A stretch of DNA of 64,000 bases from Ga0077530 sp035565975 (GTDB lineage: Bacteria; Pseudomonadota; Alphaproteobacteria; Rhizobiales; Hyphomicrobiaceae), in the NCBI GenBank assembly GCA_035565975.1, contig DATMRT010000031.1, positions 1-64,000 of the forward strand, in the 5' to 3' direction. Shown one piece after another: positions 23,013 to 31,705 of the stretch (position 1 is the stretch's first letter; each line of letters begins with the position of its first letter). The notes beneath the pieces were generated by a model. It saw only the letters and a list, made by a program, of their open reading frames with translations. It had not been told where the DNA came from and made no database searches. Both the position numbers and the translations under genes were made by a program.

Positions 23013-24560
23013 ATGGGGACATTGGACGGGCGCACGCGCGGCATCGCGATCGGCGGGCGCACGATCGATCAGGCGGCCTTCGATGTGCGGGTCGAACGTG
23101 CCGCCAACGGCCTCGATGCGCTCGGCGTCGGCCAAGGCGACTGCGTCGCGATCCTCATGCGCAACGATGTCGCCTTTCTCGAAGCCTCGTATGCCGCAAT
23201 CCGCCTCGGCGCCTATGCGGTGCCGATCAACTGGCACTTCCACCCCGAGGAGATCGCCTACATCCTGCGCGACTGCGCCGCCAAGGTGCTCGTCACGCAC
23301 GCCGATCTCCTGGATACCGTCCGGCGCGCGGCACCGCCGGGCCTCACCATCGTTGCCGCGCGAACGCCCGACGTCGTCGCCGAGGCCTTCGGCATCGCGC
23401 CCGAGCGCTGCACCGTACCGGCCAATGCGCAAGACTGGGATGAGTTCATCGCGGCACATACGCCGTGGAGCGGCGCACCACGCCCGCAGACGCTCAGCAT
23501 GATCTACACGTCTGGCACGACCGGCCATCCCAAGGGTGTGCGTCGCGCGCCGCCGACGCCTGCGCAGCAGGAAGCCCTCAACGAGGCGCGCCGCGTGGTC
23601 TACGGCGTATCACCCGGCATCCGCACGATCATGGCGGGACCGCTTTACCACTCGGCGCCCAATGCCTTCGTGCTGCGCGCAGCGCGCATTGCCGAAGCGC
23701 TCATCCTCATGCCGCGCTTCGACCCCGAAGCGATGCTCGCGACGATCGAGCGCGAGCGCATCGACACGCTCTTCATGGTGCCGACCATGTTTGTGCGCCT
23801 CATGAAACTGCCGGAGGACGTGCGCCACCGCTATGATGTGTCATCGCTGCGCTTCGTCATGCACGCCGCCGCGCCGTGCCCGGTGCACGTCAAGCGCGCG
23901 ATGATCGACTGGTGGGGCCCTGTCATATCGGAGTTCTACGGTGCGACCGAGAGCGGCGCCGTGACGCTCGTCTCGAGTGAGGAATGGCTGAAGAAGCCGG
24001 GCACCGTCGGCCGCGTCGCGAAGGGCGCGACGATCTCCATTCAGGACGAGCAGGGGCGCGAGATGCCGCAGGGCGAGGTCGGCGAAGTCTTTTCGTCGAT
24101 CGACTACTACCCCGAGTTCACCTACCACAATCTTCCCGAGAAGCGCGCCGAGATCGAGCGCGGCGGCATGATCACGGTCGGCGACATGGGCTATCTCGAC
24201 GCCGACGGCTATCTCTTCCTCTGCGACCGTAAGCGCGACATGGTCATCTCAGGCGGCGTCAACATCTATCCGGCGGAGATCGAGGCTGTCGCGCTCGCGC
24301 TGCCGGGCGTGAAGGACTGCGCCGTCTTCGGCATCCCCGACGAGGAATACGGCGAAAGCCTCATCGCGCTCGTCGAGCCCATGCCGGGCCACGCGCTCGC
24401 CATCGAGGCGGTGAGCACGCATTTGAAGTCGCACCTCGCGAGCTACAAGGTGCCGCGCCGCATCGAGATCGCGCATGATCTGCCGCGCGAGGACTCGGGC
24501 AAGATCTTCAAGCGCCGCCTGCGGGAGCCATATTGGCAGAACGCCGGACGACGCATTTAG
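23013..24560 (+). CDS. AMP-binding acyl-CoA synthetase
   Basis: A 515-residue ANL-superfamily ligase that activates a carboxylic acid to its acyl-CoA through an acyl-adenylate. The P-loop is MIYTSGTTGHPKGVRR (about 165-180); later motifs are FYGATESGAVT, the hinge Asp region GDMGYLDADGYLFLCDRKRD, ISGGVNIYPAEIEAVA and the catalytic Lys in PREDSGKIFKRRLR. It resembles the medium/long or cyclohexanecarboxylate type; the exact acid cannot be read. GGAGG lies before the ATG. It is divergent from enoyl-CoA hydratase and ends overlapping by four bases with the convergent MFS gene. Confidence 0.93.
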   Translation: MGTLDGRTRGIAIGGRTIDQAAFDVRVERAANGLDALGVGQGDCVAILMRNDVAFLEASYAAIRLGAYAVPINWHFHPEEIAYILRDCAAKVLVTHADLLDTVRRAAPPGLTIVAARTPDVVAEAFGIAPERCTVPANAQDWDEFIAAHTPWSGAPRPQTLSMIYTSGTTGHPKGVRRAPPTPAQQEALNEARRVVYGVSPGIRTIMAGPLYHSAPNAFVLRAARIAEALILMPRFDPEAMLATIERERIDTLFMVPTMFVRLMKLPEDVRHRYDVSSLRFVMHAAAPCPVHVKRAMIDWWGPVISEFYGATESGAVTLVSSEEWLKKPGTVGRVAKGATISIQDEQGREMPQGEVGEVFSSIDYYPEFTYHNLPEKRAEIERGGMITVGDMGYLDADGYLFLCDRKRDMVISGGVNIYPAEIEAVALALPGVKDCAVFGIPDEEYGESLIALVEPMPGHALAIEAVSTHLKSHLASYKVPRRIEIAHDLPREDSGKIFKRRLREPYWQNAGRRI

Positions 24561-25804
24561 CGAGCCCCCTTGTCGCCGGCGAGTTCTCGCGGCCGCATGA
24601 GCCAGAAGGCGAGAAGTGCGCCGAGCATGAGCACGGCGACGCTGCCGAAGCCTGCAATCCAACCGAGCGGCGACATGCCGCCCGCCCAATCGAGGCTCCA
24701 GCCGACGACGATCGGACCGACAAAACCGCCCGCATAGCCGAGCGAAGAGTGCACGGCGAGCGTCGCGCCGCGTCGCGCCGGCTCGGCCGTTCCGGCCGTA
24801 CCCGCCGTCAATGACGATGAGTCGAGCCACACGACGAAACCGTAGGCCATCAGCAGGGCCACCGCGAGCCAATACGACCAAACCCCAATGAAAGCGACGG
24901 CAAGCGCGGTCACGATGGAGCCTACCATCGCGAGCTGAACCAGCCGGCGCCGGCCAAGGCGGATGGAGATCTCGTTGCCCGAGACACTCGCGCTGACCCC
25001 GATCAGCCCGAGCAATGTCATCACCGCAGCCGGCGAGAGCAGGGATGTGCCCGCGTCGGTGCTCGCTGCCACGTAGCCGAGAAAGGCCACGCCCCATCCG
25101 CGCAACGCGCTCATCTCGAGCGTGTGCACGCAATAGCCGACCGCATAGGCCATAGCCGAACGGTTGCGGAATACGGGAAGGAAGTTGAAGAGCCCGCCGC
25201 CGTCGCTCGGCTTCGCTGCGGGCGCGGCGCGCCGCGGCACCGCCAGCGCCACCATGCACAACGCGATCGCGGCAGTCAGGGACGCGGTGAAGAACGCGAG
25301 TTGCCAGCCGCCGAGGTTGGCGAGCAGATCGCCCGTCGCGAACGAGAGCGCCCCGGAAACGCCGATGCTCGCCGCGTGTCCCGTCACGGCGCGTGACATC
25401 ATCTTGGCATCGACTTGATCGGCGAGCAGCTTGAGGCCGGTCATGTATGTTCCGGCCCAACCGAGCCCGGTCAGCGCGCGAAAGCCCATCGCCGACCAGT
25501 AGCCCTCAGCGAAAAGGGCGAAGCAGCCGTGACCGGCAACCGTCGCGCCAACGCCGAAGAGATAGACGAACTTCGCGTCCACGCGATCGGTCAGCGTCAC
25601 GAGGATAGGGACAGCGAGCATGTAGGCGGCATAGAAGCTCGCCGTAATCCAACCGGCCTGCGTGTTGGTGAGGTCCCACAAAGGGATCATGCGTGGCAGC
25701 AGCGCCGGCCAGAAAAATGCGCCGATCTGCACCAGGACCTGCGCGGTGCAAACGATCGCCACGAGGCGGCGCGCAGTGCTCTGCAAGTCGCTGCTCCCGG
25801 CCAC
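24557..25804 (-). CDS. MFS transporter
   Basis: A 415-residue major facilitator carrier with twelve transmembrane helices. The loop between helices 2 and 3 carries the conserved pattern as VTLTDRVDAKFVYLFG. A Gly/Ala-rich helix 5 (GHAASIGVSGALSFATGDLLA) and a central loop around VPRRAAPAAKPSDGGG divide two halves. The start is GTG, supported by GGGGGAGGAG seven bases upstream. Family pattern suggests an organic anion or drug substrate. The gene lies between the acyl-CoA synthetase and the flavin monooxygenase, so it may take up the compound they act on; this is inference. Confidence 0.9.
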   Translation of the reverse strand: MAGSSDLQSTARRLVAIVCTAQVLVQIGAFFWPALLPRMIPLWDLTNTQAGWITASFYAAYMLAVPILVTLTDRVDAKFVYLFGVGATVAGHGCFALFAEGYWSAMGFRALTGLGWAGTYMTGLKLLADQVDAKMMSRAVTGHAASIGVSGALSFATGDLLANLGGWQLAFFTASLTAAIALCMVALAVPRRAAPAAKPSDGGGLFNFLPVFRNRSAMAYAVGYCVHTLEMSALRGWGVAFLGYVAASTDAGTSLLSPAAVMTLLGLIGVSASVSGNEISIRLGRRRLVQLAMVGSIVTALAVAFIGVWSYWLAVALLMAYGFVVWLDSSSLTAGTAGTAEPARRGATLAVHSSLGYAGGFVGPIVVGWSLDWAGGMSPLGWIAGFGSVAVLMLGALLAFWLMRPRELAGDKGAR

Positions 25805-25859
25805 GACAGCGCTCCTCCCCCACCCGTCAGCGCCAGAGGCTGAGCAGCCTTACGCGCAA

Positions 25860-27191
25860 CTACCGCACGACCCGGCGCGCGGGCCGCTTCAGACCGAGAT
25901 TCTCGCGCAGCGTGCGACCTTCGTACTCCCGGCGGAAAAGACCGCGACGCTGCAATTCAGGGATCACGAGGCGGGTGAATCGCTCCATGCCCGTCGGCAC
26001 GACCGGCGCGGCGATCATGAAGCCGTCACAGCCTTTGCCGCGATACCAAGCCTCCATGATGTCGGCGACTTGGATGGGATCGCCCTTGAACATGTTGCCG
26101 GCCATTTGCGGCAGGATCCGCCGGTAGGTCTGACGCACAGTGAGCCGCTGCTCCTTGGCGACCTGGAGAATGGCGCGCGCGATGCCCGTCGGCCCGAGAT
26201 GCTCCTCGCTGATTTCCGGCATCGGGCCATCGAGCGGATAGCCCTTCATATTGACCCCTGTCATCTTGGAGAGGTAGTCGACGCCCACGGCGGGTGGCAC
26301 GAGGTCATCGAGCTCTCCAGCAAGATCGTCCGCCTGTTGCTGCGTCTCGCCGACGAAGATCGTAACGCCGGAGAGAATTTTGAGATCGTCGAGGTCGCGT
26401 CCATATCGTGCAAGACGCCCCTTGAAATCGGCATAAAGCTTTTGCGCGGCCGGCAGTGTCGCCTCGATCGCGAAGATGCAGTCGGCATGGCGGGCCGAAA
26501 GCTCGCGTCCGGCCTCCGACTGACCGGCGGAGAACACCACCGGATGTCCCTGCGGCGGGCGTGGCGCATTGAGCGGTCCGGCGACTTTGAAGTGCTTGCC
26601 CTCATAACCCAGCACTTGCACCTTGGCCGGATCGAGGAACTGTCCTGTCGCCCTATCCTGCGGAAAAGCATCGTCCGCCCAGGAATCCCAGAGGCCCTTC
26701 ACAACGTCGGCGAACTCGTTGGCACGCTCGTAGCGCGTATCGCGCGCGACATGTTCGGCGTGGTTGAAGTTCAGTGCGTCCCCCGCATTCGATGTGGTCA
26801 CGAGGTTCCAGCCCGCACGGCCGCGACTGATATGATCGAGCGACGCGAAACGCCGGGCGACGTGAAAAGGCTCGTCGTAGGTCGTGGTAGCGGTCGCGAC
26901 GAGCCCGATGTTGCGCGTCACCATTGCGAGCGCCGACAGCAGCGTTACGGGCTCGAAGACGCCCGGCCGGTCGGACGGCGACGTGGCGGCGAAGAGATCC
27001 GGCCTGTCCATCTGCCGGACACCGTTGCCGTCGGCGAGAAAGAGCAGATCCATCTTGCCGGCCTCGGCGATCTGCGCGAGCCGCACGGCATTGGCAATAT
27101 TTGCAGCCGGCTTATCCCACGCGTCGGGATGGCGCCACTCCCCGACATGACTGCCCTGGGCATTGGCATTGGCGGCAAGAATCATCGGCAT
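25860..27191 (-). CDS. LLM class flavin-dependent monooxygenase (NtaA/SnaA/DszA type)
   Basis: A 443-residue luciferase-fold monooxygenase that uses FMNH2 from a separate reductase. The NtaA/SnaA/DszA subgroup is recognised from the N terminus (ILAANANAQGSHVGEWRHPD), ATATTTYDEPFHVARRFASL, DHISRGRAGWNLVTTS and VVFSAGQSEAGRELSARHAD. Known members attack nitrilotriacetate, dibenzothiophene sulfone, pristinamycin IIB, dimethyl sulfide and similar. No flavin reductase is adjacent. Two ATGs two codons apart (27191, 27185) have weak ribosome binding sites. It precedes the MFS gene on the same strand (gap 55), so the two may form a small uptake-and-cleavage unit. Confidence 0.92.
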   Translation of the reverse strand: MPMILAANANAQGSHVGEWRHPDAWDKPAANIANAVRLAQIAEAGKMDLLFLADGNGVRQMDRPDLFAATSPSDRPGVFEPVTLLSALAMVTRNIGLVATATTTYDEPFHVARRFASLDHISRGRAGWNLVTTSNAGDALNFNHAEHVARDTRYERANEFADVVKGLWDSWADDAFPQDRATGQFLDPAKVQVLGYEGKHFKVAGPLNAPRPPQGHPVVFSAGQSEAGRELSARHADCIFAIEATLPAAQKLYADFKGRLARYGRDLDDLKILSGVTIFVGETQQQADDLAGELDDLVPPAVGVDYLSKMTGVNMKGYPLDGPMPEISEEHLGPTGIARAILQVAKEQRLTVRQTYRRILPQMAGNMFKGDPIQVADIMEAWYRGKGCDGFMIAAPVVPTGMERFTRLVIPELQRRGLFRREYEGRTLRENLGLKRPARRVVR

Positions 27192-27313
27192 CGTCGGCGC
27201 GTCCGGGGCTGGTGGAGGTCAGGAGCCTTGAGAATGCGTCCATCAATCCAGGCTGTCCAGCCGGAGTGCGGACATGCCGCTGCTCGATTTTCGGACTTTG
27301 CGTGCTGCCCTTG

Positions 27314-28900
27314 CTACCACATCGAGAGCGCGATCGCGACGAGCGCCAACGCGCCGACCCAGAGCGCGAGACGGCTCCATCGCGCGCTGCGCGCATCCGC
27401 TTCCGCCAACCGCACCACCGATTCATCGTCGAGCCGCACGCCGCTGCGCGCCGCCTCGGCCAAGGCAAGCAATGTCCGCTCCGCTTGCCCGAGCAGGGCC
27501 GGCACATCGCCCAGCAGGCGCCCGAGCTCCGACGCCCCCTCGCGCGCATCCTTGAGCGCTCCCGCGGCCCCGAGATTGCTCTCGACCCACTCGCGCGCAA
27601 TGGGCTCGGCCGCCGTCCAGATATCGAGGTTCGGATCCAGCCCGCGCGCAACGCCCTCCACGACCACCATCGTCTTCTGCAGGTTGATCAGCTCGGGCCG
27701 TGTCTGCATGTCGAAGACTTCGGTGTAGGCGAAGAGCTGGCCGAGAAGATCGGCCATGGAGATCTCGCCTGCGGGCCGCCCCTGGATCGGCTCACCGATC
27801 GCGCGCAATGCCTGCGCGAAGACCTCGACGGGATGATGCGGCGGCACGTAACCCGCCCAGAAATGCACCTCGGCGGCACGGCGATAGTCGCGCGTGATGA
27901 TGCCGTGCAGGATCTCCGCGAGGAAGCGACGCTCCTTCGCACCGAGCCGCCCCATGATGCCGAAGTCCACCGCGACGACATTCCCCGCCGCATCGACCAT
28001 CAGGTTGCCCTGATGCATGTCGGCATGGAAAAAGCCGTCGCGCATGGCGTGGCGCAGGAAGGACTGCAGCACGGTCAACCCGAGTGCGCGACGATCGTGC
28101 CCCGCAGCGTCGAGCCGCGCCGTGTCGGCAATCGGAATGCCGTCGACCCATTCGAGCGTGAGCACGCGCTTCGCCGTGCGCTTCCAGTCGACGCCGGGCA
28201 CGCGAAATCCCGCATCGTTCTTGATGTTCTCGGCCATCTCCGAGATCGCGGCCGCCTCGAGGCGCAGATCCATCTCGATCTCGGTCGTGCGGGCGAGCGT
28301 TTCGACGACGGCGACGGGCTTCAGGCGCCGCGTCGGCGGATGAAAGCGCTCGATCATGCGCGCGGCGAAGAAGTAGCTGTCGAGGTCGCGCTTGAAACGG
28401 CGCTCGACGTCCGGCCGCAGCACCTTGACCGCGACCTCGCGTCGCTCGCCGTTCTCGATGACGACCGCCTTGTGCACCTGCGCGATCGATGCCGCGGCAA
28501 CGGGTGGTCCGAACTCGGCGAAGTGATCCTCGACACGCCCGCCGAGCGCGGCCTCGATAGCAGCGCGTGCCTCGGCCTGCGAGAAGGGCGCCATGCGATC
28601 CTGGAGGCTTGAAAGATCGCGGGCGAGGTCCGGTCCGATCACATCGGCGCGTGTCGCCAGGAACTGCCCGAGCTTGACGTAGCTCGGCCCGAGCCGCGTC
28701 AGCGCCGCGCTAACGCGCGTCTCCATGCTCTCATCGCGCCGGAAGGGCCATGCCAGCACACGTACCGGCCACGTTGCCGCGCGCGCGAGCCTGAGCGGCC
28801 AGGGCACGGGCACACCCTTCGGCACGAAGCGCACGCCATGCTGGGCAAGGACCAGCCCGGCGCGCGAGAGGCGCAGGAGATTGAGAATCGGGCCGGCCAT
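27314..28900 (-). CDS. ubiB: UbiB/ABC1 atypical kinase-like protein, ubiquinone synthesis
   Basis: A 528-residue UbiB-family protein needed for ubiquinone biosynthesis, an atypical protein-kinase-like ATPase attached to the inner membrane. Motifs: KLGQFLATRADVIGPDLA (the KxGQ motif), the ATP site region PVAAASIAQVHKAVV and REVAVKVLRPDVERRF, the catalytic-loop segment GFFHADMHQGNLMVDA, then VAVDFGIMGRLGAKERRF. A C-terminal transmembrane helix (VGALALVAIALSMW) ends the protein. The start giving MAGPILNLLRLSRAGLVLA aligns with relatives; an ATG nine codons upstream is possible. It is divergent from the DUF1287 gene. No ubiE or mutM is adjacent, unlike in many relatives. Confidence 0.94.
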   Translation of the reverse strand: MAGPILNLLRLSRAGLVLAQHGVRFVPKGVPVPWPLRLARAATWPVRVLAWPFRRDESMETRVSAALTRLGPSYVKLGQFLATRADVIGPDLARDLSSLQDRMAPFSQAEARAAIEAALGGRVEDHFAEFGPPVAAASIAQVHKAVVIENGERREVAVKVLRPDVERRFKRDLDSYFFAARMIERFHPPTRRLKPVAVVETLARTTEIEMDLRLEAAAISEMAENIKNDAGFRVPGVDWKRTAKRVLTLEWVDGIPIADTARLDAAGHDRRALGLTVLQSFLRHAMRDGFFHADMHQGNLMVDAAGNVVAVDFGIMGRLGAKERRFLAEILHGIITRDYRRAAEVHFWAGYVPPHHPVEVFAQALRAIGEPIQGRPAGEISMADLLGQLFAYTEVFDMQTRPELINLQKTMVVVEGVARGLDPNLDIWTAAEPIAREWVESNLGAAGALKDAREGASELGRLLGDVPALLGQAERTLLALAEAARSGVRLDDESVVRLAEADARSARWSRLALWVGALALVAIALSMW

Positions 28901-29018
28901 GAAGCAGGGGCAGTCCGTTGGTGGCATGACAGAACGTGGCGGACGTTTGCCGCGATCGGCCGGGGCGTCAAGCAGAATGGCCGCGCGCGGTTACGGCAGT
29001 TTTTTCCCAGCGCCCGCC

Positions 29019-29046
29019 TTGTATCAGCCTCACCCCTATGGATAAT
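29019..29046 (+). promoter_or_regulatory. Possible promoter of the DUF1287 gene
   Basis: TTGTAT (29019-29024) and GATAAT (29041-29046) with a 16-base spacer; start would lie near 29053, about 57 bases before the GTG. A weaker match than the rpmH promoter. Confidence 0.3.
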
Positions 29047-29109
29047 CCTCAAATGGGCACAAGCGATAGGCGGCGCGGCGCCTGAAATCGTCGGCCGGGG
29101 GGCTCGAGC

Positions 29110-30384
29110 GTGAAGAAGAACAACGGACGCCGCAAGGCGGATGGCCGGCGGAAGAACCGGCGGCAAGCGCCATCGAAGATCCCCGCGCGCGCCCGTCCTG
29201 CAGCGGCCGAGCCGCCCTCGCGCGAGAGCGAGCCATCGACGCGCGCTCGGATGCCGGCACCGGCGTTCCGCTATATCGACTGGCCGGCGCTCGCCATCCT
29301 CGTGCTGCCGCTCGCCGTCATGGCGCTCCTGCAGAGCTTGGAGATTGATCCGTCGCGCACTCTTGCGCGGCCTGCTGTCTGGCGCGGCGACATCACCCGG
29401 GAGGCGATGCCACTGCAGCCCGATACGAGGACCCGCACGATCCTCGCCGCTGCGGAGCCCCCTCCCGAGCCATGGCGCGGCGACCTGACGCGCGAGGCCA
29501 TGCCTCTCCAGCCCGATACGAGAACCCGCACGGTGTTCGCGGCTGCCGAGCCGCCACCTGCGCCGTGGCACGGCGATCTCTCCGTCGAAGCCATGCCCCT
29601 CCAGCCCGACACCAGAACGCGCACGATCATCGCATCGACCGAACCACTGCCCGAGCCATGGCATGGTGATCTTTCCATCGAGGCAATGCCGCTCCAGCCC
29701 GACACGAGAACGCGCACGACCGTTGCGATGGCGGTCGCCGCGCGACCTCCGGCGCAATGTGTGCCCGATGAGGTTCCGGGCACCCCGAGCATCGCTTCGC
29801 CGCAGAACTTCGGCCAGGCTCTCGCCGCCGCGGCACGCGCCCAGACCGACGAATTCGTGGTCTACAATGCACGCTATGTGAGCCTCTCTTATCCCGGCGG
29901 CGACACGCAGCCCCTCTATGGCGTCTGCACGGACGTCGTGATCCGCGCTTATCGCGCGCTCGGCATCGACCTGCAGGAGCTGATCTATACCTCGCGTCTC
30001 GGCCGCGGCGATCCCAGTATCGATCACCGGCGGGTCGAAATCGTGCGCCGCTTCCTCACGCGGTACGGCACCAGCCTCGCTATCTCCGAATTCGCCGAGG
30101 ATTACCGGCCAGGCGACATCGTCACCTATCACAGGCCGGAAGGGCGCATCTCGCAGTTCCACATTGCCATCGTGAGCGATCGCATCGCCCCCTCGGGGCG
30201 TCCGCTTATCGTCCACAATCGCGGCTGGGGGCCACAGCTCGAGGATGCGCTCTTTGTTGACCAGATTACCGGCCACTACCGGCTTTCGCCCGAGCAGGTC
30301 GAAGCCTTCCGGCGCACGCGCGCGCCGCGCGTGAGCGATCGCCGCCGCCGCACGGCCGAAAGCGGGACGACCACGCGCCGCTGA
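29110..30384 (+). CDS. Membrane-anchored DUF1287 protein with four 31-residue repeats
   Basis: A 424-residue protein in three parts. Residues 1-57 are basic and cytosolic (KKNNGRRKADGRRKNRRQ). A transmembrane helix follows at about 58-75 (WPALAILVLPLAVMALL). Residues 91-214 are four back-to-back 31-residue repeats, each with W-(R/H)-G-D-(L/I) and the invariant EAMPLQPDTRTRT, ending in Ala/Pro. The rest (about 240-400) is a DUF1287 (YijF-like) domain of the NlpC/P60-like type: the Cys of YGVCTDVVIRAYRALGIDL, then DYRPGDIVTYHR and QFHIAIVSDR, then VHNRGWGPQLED. DUF1287 is uncharacterised but has a Cys/His pair suggesting periplasmic peptidase or amidase activity. The start is GTG. Confidence 0.8.
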   Translation: MKKNNGRRKADGRRKNRRQAPSKIPARARPAAAEPPSRESEPSTRARMPAPAFRYIDWPALAILVLPLAVMALLQSLEIDPSRTLARPAVWRGDITREAMPLQPDTRTRTILAAAEPPPEPWRGDLTREAMPLQPDTRTRTVFAAAEPPPAPWHGDLSVEAMPLQPDTRTRTIIASTEPLPEPWHGDLSIEAMPLQPDTRTRTTVAMAVAARPPAQCVPDEVPGTPSIASPQNFGQALAAAARAQTDEFVVYNARYVSLSYPGGDTQPLYGVCTDVVIRAYRALGIDLQELIYTSRLGRGDPSIDHRRVEIVRRFLTRYGTSLAISEFAEDYRPGDIVTYHRPEGRISQFHIAIVSDRIAPSGRPLIVHNRGWGPQLEDALFVDQITGHYRLSPEQVEAFRRTRAPRVSDRRRRTAESGTTTRR

Positions 30385-30388
30385 GCGG

Positions 30389-31465
30389 TCAGCCGGCGCC
30401 GCCTGCCGCCACGGCCTCCTCGATCACCTTCCGGAAATCCGCGGGCGCGATCGTCAGCAGATCTGGCCGCGAGGCCGCGAAATAACGATCGACCGCCGCG
30501 CCCACGTCCGCAACCGGAACCCCGCGCAGGGCAGCTTCGAGATCGAGCACCATGCGCGGCGGCGTCACGAAGAAATCGCCGGTCAGCAGCACCTCGCGCA
30601 CGCGCCGCGCGCCGCCCGCTCCTTCGAGCCGCACATAGGCCGAGACTGTCCCACCCGCGCCCGTGAGCGAGGCCTCGCTTACTTCCGCGCCGCGCGGATC
30701 GTCGATCTCGAACACGAAGTCGTCCGTGCCGATTGTCTCATCGTGGATCTTCTTCGCCAGCGCCTCCTCGGCTTCGCTCGGCGCGCCCGCTTCGAGCTCC
30801 AGCCCGAGCTTCTCGCGCAATCCGAGCAGCACCGCCTCCTGCACATCGGCAATTGGAGGGGCCTTCCCACCGAGAAGCGCCTTCAACGTCGTCACGCGCT
30901 GCTCGGCCTTGTCGAGATCGCGCTTCTGAAGCTTGGCCGCAGGCACATTGAGGCACGCCATCATGCGCGCCGGATCGACGTCGATCAGAACGGTCCCCTG
31001 ATAGAAGAGCGTGTCGCCGTCGAAGAAGCCCCCCGTACCGCAGAGTTTCTGGCCACCGACCTCGATGTCATTGCGGGGGCGGAAGCGCGCCGCGATATCG
31101 AAGGCCTGCGAAAGACCGTACGCCACGGCCTCGCAGATCGCGCGTGTGTAATCACCGAGCGACGGCATCGGCAGGCGCTTGCGCGACAGTGCCAGCTCCC
31201 AGCCGATTTGGCCTTCGTCGAAGTAGATGGCGCCGCCGCCGGTGATGCGCCGTACGAGACCGATCCCGTTGGCGCGACAGTGCGCGACCTTCACCTCGTG
31301 GCTCATGGCCTGATGGCGCCCGATCAGCGCCGTTGGTGGAAAGCGCAGGAAGCGCACCGTATCCGGGATCTTTCCCGCCTTGTGCAGCTCGATGAGCGCC
31401 TCGTCGAACGCGATTTGGGCGCGGCCGTCTCGCAGCCCCGTGTCGATCGTGCGGAATACGGGCAT
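30389..31465 (-). CDS. lplA: Lipoate-protein ligase A
   Basis: A 358-residue enzyme that activates free lipoate with ATP and attaches it to lipoyl domains of 2-oxoacid dehydrogenases and GcvH. The BPL/LplA catalytic domain shows VRRITGGGAIYFDEGQIGWE, FRPRNDIEVGGQKLCGTGGF and the reactive Lys region QKLCGT; the C-terminal accessory domain (about 250-358) is also present, so it is the full-length LplA type. The ATG giving MPVFRTIDTGLRDGR follows GGGAGAGGACC; a longer frame 22 codons upstream is unsupported. It converges with the DUF1287 gene with a 4-base gap and is divergent from the exported amidohydrolase. Confidence 0.9.
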   Translation of the reverse strand: MPVFRTIDTGLRDGRAQIAFDEALIELHKAGKIPDTVRFLRFPPTALIGRHQAMSHEVKVAHCRANGIGLVRRITGGGAIYFDEGQIGWELALSRKRLPMPSLGDYTRAICEAVAYGLSQAFDIAARFRPRNDIEVGGQKLCGTGGFFDGDTLFYQGTVLIDVDPARMMACLNVPAAKLQKRDLDKAEQRVTTLKALLGGKAPPIADVQEAVLLGLREKLGLELEAGAPSEAEEALAKKIHDETIGTDDFVFEIDDPRGAEVSEASLTGAGGTVSAYVRLEGAGGARRVREVLLTGDFFVTPPRMVLDLEAALRGVPVADVGAAVDRYFAASRPDLLTIAPADFRKVIEEAVAAGGAG

Positions 31466-31547
31466 GGTCCTCTCCCCTCGCCGGGCGCCCTGCTCGTGTG
31501 CAGGCGCCTGTTCCTCCCTGTGCGCGATCATAACGGAGGGGCGGCCA

Positions 31548-31569
31548 AATATTCAATGTTTTGAATATT
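31548..31569. promoter_or_regulatory. Perfect AT-rich palindrome between lplA and the amidohydrolase
   Basis: AATATTCAA (31548-31556), spacer TGTT, TTGAATATT (31561-31569): 9-bp perfect arms. It lies in the 240-base divergent gap and is suited either to a dimeric regulator or to the tip of a REP-like remnant; GGGGACACCCCC and a GGGT...ACCCC pair follow. Confidence 0.45.
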
Positions 31570-31705
31570 AGGGGACACCCCCAGGCGCATTTTCGGGTCT
31601 AACCCCGAGAGCAAGTACAGACTTACCCCGATTGGCGGACTCCTGCCGAGCCGACTTACTGACTGAGAGACCACGACAGGGGGGACCTGCATCGGAGGCT
31701 CCCCA

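Noticed and set aside
26924..28612. A 562-codon plus-strand open frame
   Set aside because: Covers the opposite strand of ubiB and part of the monooxygenase; Arg-rich shadow without motifs.
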